Below, one piece after another: positions 1 through 4,049 of a stretch of DNA of 6,689 nt. Both the position numbers and the translations under genes were made by a program. Position 1 is the first letter of the stretch; each line of letters opens with the position of its first letter. The notes under the pieces are model-generated. The model saw only the letters and a program-made list of their open reading frames with translations. It made no database searches and was not told where the DNA came from. The stretch comes from Syntrophomonadaceae bacterium (GTDB taxonomy: Bacteria > Bacillota > Syntrophomonadia > Syntrophomonadales > Syntrophomonadaceae), in assembly GCA_012522705.1 (NCBI GenBank), contig JAAYJY010000031.1, positions 1 through 6,689 on the forward strand, in the 5' to 3' direction.

Positions 1-212
1 ATCTTACCCACTGCGTATTGCTTTTCTTCATAATCCACGGTCAAAGGGAAGAAGTCCAATCCTTCCCGGGGGGTGTCGGCAGTAGCAGTAACCAATACGA
101 CCGTATCGCCATATCTGACTAAGGCAGCGCCATTAGCCTGCCTGGCAACCTGCCCCACTTCAATTACCAGAGGACGTCCGGCTACCTGAGTTTGGTATTT
201 ATTATGAACGAT
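1..212 (-). CDS. pnp: Polyribonucleotide nucleotidyltransferase (PNPase), N-terminal part only
   Basis: PNPase is a phosphorolytic 3'-5' exoribonuclease that degrades mRNA to nucleoside diphosphates, usually as a trimer and often in an RNA degradosome. Only about 70 N-terminal residues are present; the rest lies beyond position 1. They read as the start of the first RNase PH domain: YQTQVAGRPLVIEVGQ, then RYGDTVVLVTATA, then GLDFFPLTVDYEEKQYAVGK, all typical of the family. Between the rpsO stop and the recognisable protein this frame has no ATG, GTG or TTG. The first such codon lies inside conserved sequence. A strong AAAGGAGG at 221-228 is followed by two ATC codons at 213-215 and 210-212. 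The second sits 8 nt after GGAGG, the spacing also seen before rpsO, ribF and rbfA, so I chose ATC at 212; 215 is the alternative. The identity is secure; the start is inferred. A base error (true ATG) is possible. Confidence 0.9.
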   Translation of the reverse strand, partial: MVHNKYQTQVAGRPLVIEVGQVARQANGAALVRYGDTVVLVTATADTPREGLDFFPLTVDYEEKQYAVGK

Positions 213-220
213 GATAGTTT

Positions 221-228
221 CCTCCTTT
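221..228 (-). promoter_or_regulatory. Ribosome binding site of pnp, placing the start at an ATC codon
   Basis: AAAGGAGG is a near-perfect Shine-Dalgarno sequence. Its GGAGG lies 5 nt before the ATC at 213-215 and 8 nt before the ATC at 210-212. No ATG, GTG or TTG in the pnp frame lies at a usable distance, so this site is the main evidence that pnp starts on a non-canonical codon. Confidence 0.75.
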
Positions 229-242
229 CTAAAACTATATAA

Positions 243-272
243 AGATAAAGAGCGGCATTCCGCTCTTTATCT
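243..272 (-). terminator. Perfect 13-bp hairpin overlapping the rpsO stop; attenuator/terminator or RNase III site before pnp
   Basis: On the minus strand AGATAAAGAGCGG, loop AATG, then CCGCTCTTTATCT form an uninterrupted 13-bp stem. The GC core GAGCGG/CCGCTC is flanked by an A-rich 5' side and a T-rich 3' side, and the downstream sequence to about position 231 remains T-rich. This is the shape of an intrinsic terminator, although the T tract is broken by A and G. The rpsO stop codon TAA (267-269) is within the 5' arm. In E. coli the rpsO-pnp junction carries a terminator and RNase III processing hairpins that control pnp, so by analogy this could limit read-through into pnp or process the transcript. 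Which of these applies cannot be told from sequence. Confidence 0.65.
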
Positions 273-536
273 GCGTAGACCCAACCGGGTTACTATGTTT
301 CGATAACGATCGAAATCGTTCTTCTTTAAATAATCGAGCAGGGAACGTCTTTGCCCAACCATTTTCAACAATCCTCTTCTGGAGTGGTGGTCTTTCTTGT
401 TAACTTTCAAGTGTTCATTCAAATAGTTGATTCTATCGGTGAGGATAGCGATTTGAACCTCAGGTGATCCTGTGTCGTTTTCGTGCACCTGATAGGCTTT
501 GATAATCTCCTGTTTCTTTTCGGAAGACAGAGCCAA
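267..536 (-). CDS. rpsO: 30S ribosomal protein S15
   Basis: S15 binds the three-way junction of helices 20-22 of 16S rRNA early in 30S assembly and contributes to an intersubunit bridge. The product is 89 residues, the usual length. It shows the family signature HENDTGSPEVQIAILT (18-33), RINYLNEHL (35-43), KKDHHSRRGLLKMVGQRR (47-64) and the C-terminal RLGLRR. The rRNA contact residues T22, G23, Q28, R35, H42, D49 and S52 (numbered with Met as 1) are all present. The start is TTG at 534-536. A complete anti-Shine-Dalgarno match, AAGGAGGTGA, ends 5 nt before it, and starting here gives exactly 89 residues. The open frame also has an ATG at 564-566, but using it would add ten non-conserved residues and place the ribosome binding site inside the gene. 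It lies between ribF and pnp and is probably driven by its own promoter at 705-733. Confidence 0.97.
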   Translation of the reverse strand: MALSSEKKQEIIKAYQVHENDTGSPEVQIAILTDRINYLNEHLKVNKKDHHSRRGLLKMVGQRRSLLDYLKKNDFDRYRNIVTRLGLRR

Positions 537-698
537 TTTTTTCACCTCCTTACTTATAAACGCCATGGACCAAGACAGACGCCGGTGAAATCGTCAACCC
601 TAGCCTATGGTTGCCTGGGAAATCTTCTTAATGGTTTAACCAGATACAGGAACCTGCCGCTCTCAAATTTATTATTGCCAAAATTCCAGGTCAATAAC
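537..698 (-). promoter_or_regulatory. 5' leader of rpsO, candidate S15 autoregulatory RNA
   Basis: From the predicted transcription start near 698 to the TTG there are about 160 untranslated bases, with no convincing small gene. The leader contains TTTCACC at 584-590, an exact 7-base complement of GGTGAAA at 540-546, which overlaps the Shine-Dalgarno sequence. Pairing would hide the ribosome binding site. Other possible helices are CAACC/GGTTG (608-612 with 594-598), GACG/CGTC (592-595 with 578-581) and CCTGGAA with TTCCCAGG (one bulge). S15 represses its own mRNA in several bacteria through leader structures that mimic its rRNA site. That this leader does so is inference; I could not match it confidently to a described S15 leader class. 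Confidence 0.4.
542..551 (-). promoter_or_regulatory. Ribosome binding site of rpsO, selecting the TTG start
   Basis: AAGGAGGTGA is a ten-base perfect complement to the 3' end of 16S rRNA. GGAGG is 8 nt upstream of TTG at 534-536. It decides the start in favour of TTG over the upstream in-frame ATG at 564-566. Confidence 0.85.
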
Positions 699-704
699 AG
701 AGTT

Positions 705-733
705 ATTCTAACATAGCTAAAAATATTTGTAAA
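705..733 (-). promoter_or_regulatory. Sigma-A-type promoter for rpsO(-pnp)
   Basis: The -35 box TTTACA (728-733) and -10 box TAGAAT (705-710) each match 5 of 6 consensus bases and are separated by exactly 17 nt. A TG dinucleotide one base upstream of the -10 box makes an extended -10 element. The surrounding DNA is AT-rich and lies in the gap between ribF and rpsO, pointing toward rpsO. The start of transcription is predicted near 698. Confidence 0.7.
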
Positions 734-764
734 CTTTGGCACCGGTGTGTATGTGTTACACGGT

Positions 765-1721
765 CTATAACCCGTTTAATGAATCACGGTTGACAAATCT
801 GGTAATATCCACAGACCGATCCCGGTCGCGAGCTATCTGGGCGATGAGTTCGTCTACCGAAGCAAATTTTTGTTCATCACGGATCTTGGCCCGCAGGCTA
901 AGCCGCATGCTTTGCCCGTAAAGATTCCCATTGAAGTCCATTATATGGGCCTCGACAGCTAGCGGATACTGGGGATGAAATGTTGGTTTGGTGCCGATGT
1001 TGACCACACATTGATATACTTTGTTATTCACCTCGGCCAGTGCCGCATAAACCCCCTTGGCGGGAAGGTGGTAGGCCGGTTTGACTCCGAGGTTGGCGGT
1101 AGGGAATCCAATCGTCGCCCCCCGGTGCTCGCCCTCCACCACTATACCTTCTACTAGCGGGTAATAGCCCAGCATTTGATAAGCCGTATCTATATCGCCG
1201 TCTTCCATGGCCTTCCGGATGGAGCTGCTGGATATAGGTTCCCCGTTAAAAACCACGGGCGCCAATATCTCTACCTTGAATCCCAGTTGCTCCCCATATT
1301 GCTGCAGTATCTCAGGAGTTCCCAAGCCTCGGTGTCCGAAGGTATAGTTAAAGCCTACACAGACGTCGCTCACCCGGAATTTGTCTATCAATATCCGCTG
1401 CACAAAATCCAGCGGGGGCCAAATCGCGATCTCTCGGGTGAAAGGTGCGTAGATCAGGGTATCGAGGCCCATCTTCTCCAACAATCCCGCTTTTCGCTGG
1501 GGTGTCACCAGCAGACGGGGAGCTTTATCCGGGGCCAAAACCTGGATAGGATGAGGATCGAATACAAAAGCTACCGATTCGCCTCCCTGGGCAACTGCCT
1601 TTTCCACCGCAGTCCTGATCAACAATTGATGTCCTTTATGTACCCCATCGAAATTGCCAAGTGCTAAACATACTGGTCGGGCTTTGCTTCGATAGTTTTC
1701 AATTCCCCGAATTACGTTCAT
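765..1721 (-). CDS. ribF: Bifunctional riboflavin kinase / FMN adenylyltransferase (FAD synthetase)
   Basis: RibF phosphorylates riboflavin to FMN and adenylates FMN to FAD in the cytoplasm. The 318-residue length is normal for the two-domain enzyme. The N-terminal nucleotidyltransferase domain has ALGNFDGVHKGHQ (20-32, HxGH-type ATP site), FDPHP (54-58), GFNYTFGHRGLG (123-134) and SSSSIR (164-169, the ISSSxIR-like motif). The C-terminal riboflavin kinase domain has GEHRGATIGFPTANL (197-211), KGVYA (222-226), NIGTKPTF (241-248) and VEAHIMDF (256-263), whose E257 matches the usual catalytic glutamate. The ATG start is supported by GGGGAG 8 nt upstream; an earlier ATG is followed at once by a stop. 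It lies 61 nt after truB and about 230 nt before rpsO. No FMN riboswitch is visible, which fits co-expression with the translation genes. Confidence 0.96.
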   Translation of the reverse strand: MNVIRGIENYRSKARPVCLALGNFDGVHKGHQLLIRTAVEKAVAQGGESVAFVFDPHPIQVLAPDKAPRLLVTPQRKAGLLEKMGLDTLIYAPFTREIAIWPPLDFVQRILIDKFRVSDVCVGFNYTFGHRGLGTPEILQQYGEQLGFKVEILAPVVFNGEPISSSSIRKAMEDGDIDTAYQMLGYYPLVEGIVVEGEHRGATIGFPTANLGVKPAYHLPAKGVYAALAEVNNKVYQCVVNIGTKPTFHPQYPLAVEAHIMDFNGNLYGQSMRLSLRAKIRDEQKFASVDELIAQIARDRDRSVDITRFVNRDSLNGL

Positions 1722-1782
1722 TTCTACATCTCCCCGATCCTGTTTTGAGCTGCCAGATGGTAATAATCCGTTTACCGTGATT

Positions 1783-2676
1783 TTACTTAGGTGCTACCTT
1801 GAGCGGCTGCAGCCAATTAGTGCCCTGACGCCGGTCGCACCTGGCTATCGCTGCCAAATTATGATCCTGATCATAGACCCTTATCACCCCAGTGGGAGTG
1901 CCAGACGATACGGCAACCTGGTTTCCGTTCCTGATTCTGCTTTGCTGCCCCTCATCCAAAACCACCTGAGGCAGCTGTTGAAGGGGAAAATCCACTGGGT
2001 ATAGGCAGGTTGTCCAATTGTTACGGTGGTTGTCCAGTTGCTCCAACGAAGTGGCCTGATCGATGGTGAAGGCTCCGGCCCGGGTCCGGGTCAGGGCCGA
2101 CATGTAAGCGCCGGTACCCAGTTCTGCGCCGATATCGTGGCACAAGGTCCTGATATATGATCCCTGGGAACAACCGATTTCCAGGCTGACCACTGGCCCG
2201 CAAGCCTCATCCTGGTTTATGCCCAGGAGGTTCAGGTAGTGGACCACTATTTGGCGGGCTGCTCTTTCCACCGTTATCCCTTGCCGGGCCAGTGCATACA
2301 GGCGTTCACCATGGTGGTGGACGGCTGAATACATGGGCGGTATCTGGGAAATGGTACCGGTGTATTTGGCCAGCAACATCAGCAAACGAGTCTGGTCGAG
2401 ATCAATCACCGGCTGGTACTCGATGCGGCCCCAGGCATCCTGTGTGTCGGATACGCCCCCAAGGGTCATGTCGGCCAGGTAGACCTTATCCGTATCAGCC
2501 ACATATTCGATAACCCGGGTGGCAAAACCCACCGCTACCGGCAAAACACCTTCCGCCATGGGGTCCAGGGTGCCGAGATGACCCAACTTGGTCTTGGGAA
2601 TTATCTTTTTGAGCCTTCTTATTACATCGAAGGAAGTCAAGCCCGGTGCTTTGTTTATATTCAGAAACCCATCCAC
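1783..2676 (-). CDS. truB: tRNA pseudouridine(55) synthase TruB
   Basis: TruB isomerises U55 in the T-loop of tRNAs to pseudouridine and also acts as a tRNA chaperone. The 297-residue protein begins with FLNINKAPGLTSFDVIRRL and carries GHLGTLDPMAEGVLPVAVG (32-50), with D38 as the expected catalytic aspartate. Y66 (DKVYLADMTLG), PPMYSAVHHHGERLYALAR (113-131) and GSYIRTLCHDIG (172-183, with R176) complete the active-site motifs. The lysines often found in SAxK and CSKG are His120 and Gln171 here; these positions vary in the family, so activity is still expected. The GTG start follows the nrnA stop TAA with no gap. I see no clear Shine-Dalgarno sequence, so translation is probably coupled to nrnA. 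The open frame offers no better ATG near the conserved N-terminus. Confidence 0.96.
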   Translation of the reverse strand: MDGFLNINKAPGLTSFDVIRRLKKIIPKTKLGHLGTLDPMAEGVLPVAVGFATRVIEYVADTDKVYLADMTLGGVSDTQDAWGRIEYQPVIDLDQTRLLMLLAKYTGTISQIPPMYSAVHHHGERLYALARQGITVERAARQIVVHYLNLLGINQDEACGPVVSLEIGCSQGSYIRTLCHDIGAELGTGAYMSALTRTRAGAFTIDQATSLEQLDNHRNNWTTCLYPVDFPLQQLPQVVLDEGQQSRIRNGNQVAVSSGTPTGVIRVYDQDHNLAAIARCDRRQGTNWLQPLKVAPK

Positions 2677-3642
2677 TTAAGCGACCACACTTTCGACGGC
2701 CAGGATTACTACCCTTTGTATGTCTTCCATGGTGCCGGTCAGCTGGGCGCCGGCAGCCCGAAAATGACCTCCCCCGCCGAATCGCGCCGCCAGAGCAGCT
2801 ACATCGACCCTGCCTTTGGATCTGAAACCCACCTTGATAATGCCGGGGCTTAATTCCCGGAACAACATCCCCACTTGGGCTCCTTCAACCGCCAGAGTAT
2901 TGTTTATGATCCCTTCCGGACATAGGTCCAGGGCCTTGATCTCGGCCACGTCGTGGTAGTTTAATATCATCCAGACGATCTTGTTCTCACAGCAGCTGTT
3001 GATGCTGCCCAGAGCCAAAGACAATAATCGCAATTCTGCGAGGCTTTTGGATTCGAACAAGTTGCCTTTCACCAGATCCAGGTCAACTCCCTTGTCCAGC
3101 AAAGCCGCAGCTGTCCGTAAGGTAGCCGGGTTAGTGCTGCTGTGCTGAAACCCCCCGGTATCTTGAAATACACCAACATATAAGGCATTGGCAATATCCA
3201 GACTAATCTCCACCGCCATGTGCTCCAGTAAGGCGTAGATCAATTCGGCCGTAGAAGAGGCTTTTTCGTCCACATGGTTTAAATCTCCGAACCGGGTGTT
3301 GCTCTGATGATGATCGATGTTTATCGTATAATGCCCGCCGGCCAGGATAACGGCGGCAGTTTCGCCGACGCGTTCCTGGTCCGAACAGTCCAGGTAGATC
3401 AGATTGGTTTCCGGCTGGCCGACCTGGCTGGGCCCCAGCACTTGGTCCGCACCCGGTAGGTAACCGTAGATGGCGGGTACCGGATCCTGCATAAACATGC
3501 GGGCCCGCTTGCCGATTGACTTCAGGCCCAGATAAAGACCCAGCAGTGAACCGATGCAGTCTCCATCAGGTATCGAATGTGCCACCAGTAAAAATTGGTC
3601 CCTATCCTTAAGAACCTGGGCTATTTGCGCAAGACTATTCAT
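2677..3642 (-). CDS. nrnA: DHH-family oligoribonuclease / pAp phosphatase NrnA
   Basis: NrnA-type enzymes finish RNA decay by hydrolysing very short oligoribonucleotides, and many also remove the 3' phosphate from pAp. The 321-residue product has the DHH domain motifs AHSIPDGDCIGS (21-32), YLDCSD (83-88), NIDHHQSNTRFGD (108-120, the DHH signature) and GVFQDTGGFQHSST (157-170). A C-terminal DHHA1 domain carries the glycine motif FGGGGHFRAAG with H293. The metal-binding H22, D26, D28, D85, H111 and D161 are present. I chose ATG at 3640-3642; the frame is open 24 codons further, but those residues overlap rbfA and do not resemble the family. This start overlaps the last 8 nt of rbfA. GGAGG is rather distant (15 nt), so translational coupling is likely. 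The exact substrate preference is inferred from the family. Confidence 0.93.
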   Translation of the reverse strand: MNSLAQIAQVLKDRDQFLLVAHSIPDGDCIGSLLGLYLGLKSIGKRARMFMQDPVPAIYGYLPGADQVLGPSQVGQPETNLIYLDCSDQERVGETAAVILAGGHYTINIDHHQSNTRFGDLNHVDEKASSTAELIYALLEHMAVEISLDIANALYVGVFQDTGGFQHSSTNPATLRTAAALLDKGVDLDLVKGNLFESKSLAELRLLSLALGSINSCCENKIVWMILNYHDVAEIKALDLCPEGIINNTLAVEGAQVGMLFRELSPGIIKVGFRSKGRVDVAALAARFGGGGHFRAAGAQLTGTMEDIQRVVILAVESVVA

Positions 3643-4012
3643 TCCTGTTTTCTTTGGCCTCCGCTTCCTGATGCAGGCTGTCCAGCAATGTGGAAATCCT
3701 AATCCCCTGTTCAATCGATTTATCCAGCCGGAACTCTACCTCCGGGGCATGTCTGATCTGCAGGCCTTGAGCGAGTTCCGACCTTATATAGCCTTTCGCC
3801 TTCTGCAAAACCTGCATGGTGTCATTCTGCTTCTCCGCGTCCCCCAAAATGCTTATATAGACCCGAGCATGGCTGATATCCTGAGGTACATCTACCCGGG
3901 TCACGGAGACCGCGCTGACATCGATGCGAGGATCTTTGATGTTATCCTTTATTATGGCGGACAAGAGCCGCCTTATCTCTACCGACATTTTTTCCTGCCT
4001 GCGTTTACCCAT
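3635..4012 (-). CDS. rbfA: 30S ribosome-binding factor RbfA
   Basis: RbfA is a small KH-fold protein that binds the 30S subunit near the 5' end of 16S rRNA and supports late maturation. The 125-residue product matches the family along its length: KRRQEKMSVEIRRLLSAII near the start, DPRI (27-30), VSVTRVDVPQDISHARVYIS (35-54), the AKG inter-helix kink (72-74) that replaces the KH GxxG loop, and HAPEVEFRLDKSIEQG (88-103). A charged tail, AEAKENRNE, ends it. The frame also holds a GTG (4019-4021) and TTG (4016-4018) upstream, but TAGGAG at 4021-4026 lies 8 nt before the ATG at 4010-4012, so I use that ATG. The gene starts 37 nt after infB and its end overlaps nrnA. Confidence 0.95.
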   Translation of the reverse strand: MGKRRQEKMSVEIRRLLSAIIKDNIKDPRIDVSAVSVTRVDVPQDISHARVYISILGDAEKQNDTMQVLQKAKGYIRSELAQGLQIRHAPEVEFRLDKSIEQGIRISTLLDSLHQEAEAKENRNE

Positions 4013-4020
4013 TGTCAACA

Positions 4021-4026
4021 CTCCTA
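4021..4026 (-). promoter_or_regulatory. Ribosome binding site of rbfA, selecting the ATG start
   Basis: TAGGAG is spaced 8 nt from the ATG at 4010-4012 and overlaps the upstream in-frame GTG, which excludes that GTG (and the nearby TTG) as the main start. Confidence 0.7.
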
Positions 4027-4049
4027 TCGGTATGGATTGGAGCTCGGCA

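Noticed and set aside
537..566. Upstream ATG start for rpsO giving a 99-residue protein
   Set aside because: It would place a perfect Shine-Dalgarno sequence inside the coding region and add ten residues absent from S15 proteins. TTG at 534-536 gives exactly 89 residues.
666..694. Second promoter-like pair, TTGACC-17-TAAATT, just inside the rpsO leader
   Set aside because: The -35 is good, but the -10 matches only 4 of 6 bases and the region is AT-rich, so a chance match is likely. The upstream TTTACA-17-TAGAAT with extended -10 is clearly better.
1722..1782. Possible hairpin GGTAA/TTACC between truB and ribF
   Set aside because: The stem is only 5 bp, AT-rich, with an 8-nt loop and no T tract, so it is too weak to call a terminator.
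483..2853. Several plus-strand open frames of 60-163 codons opposite rpsO, ribF, truB and nrnA
   Set aside because: All lie antisense to confidently identified genes, and none shows a recognisable domain.
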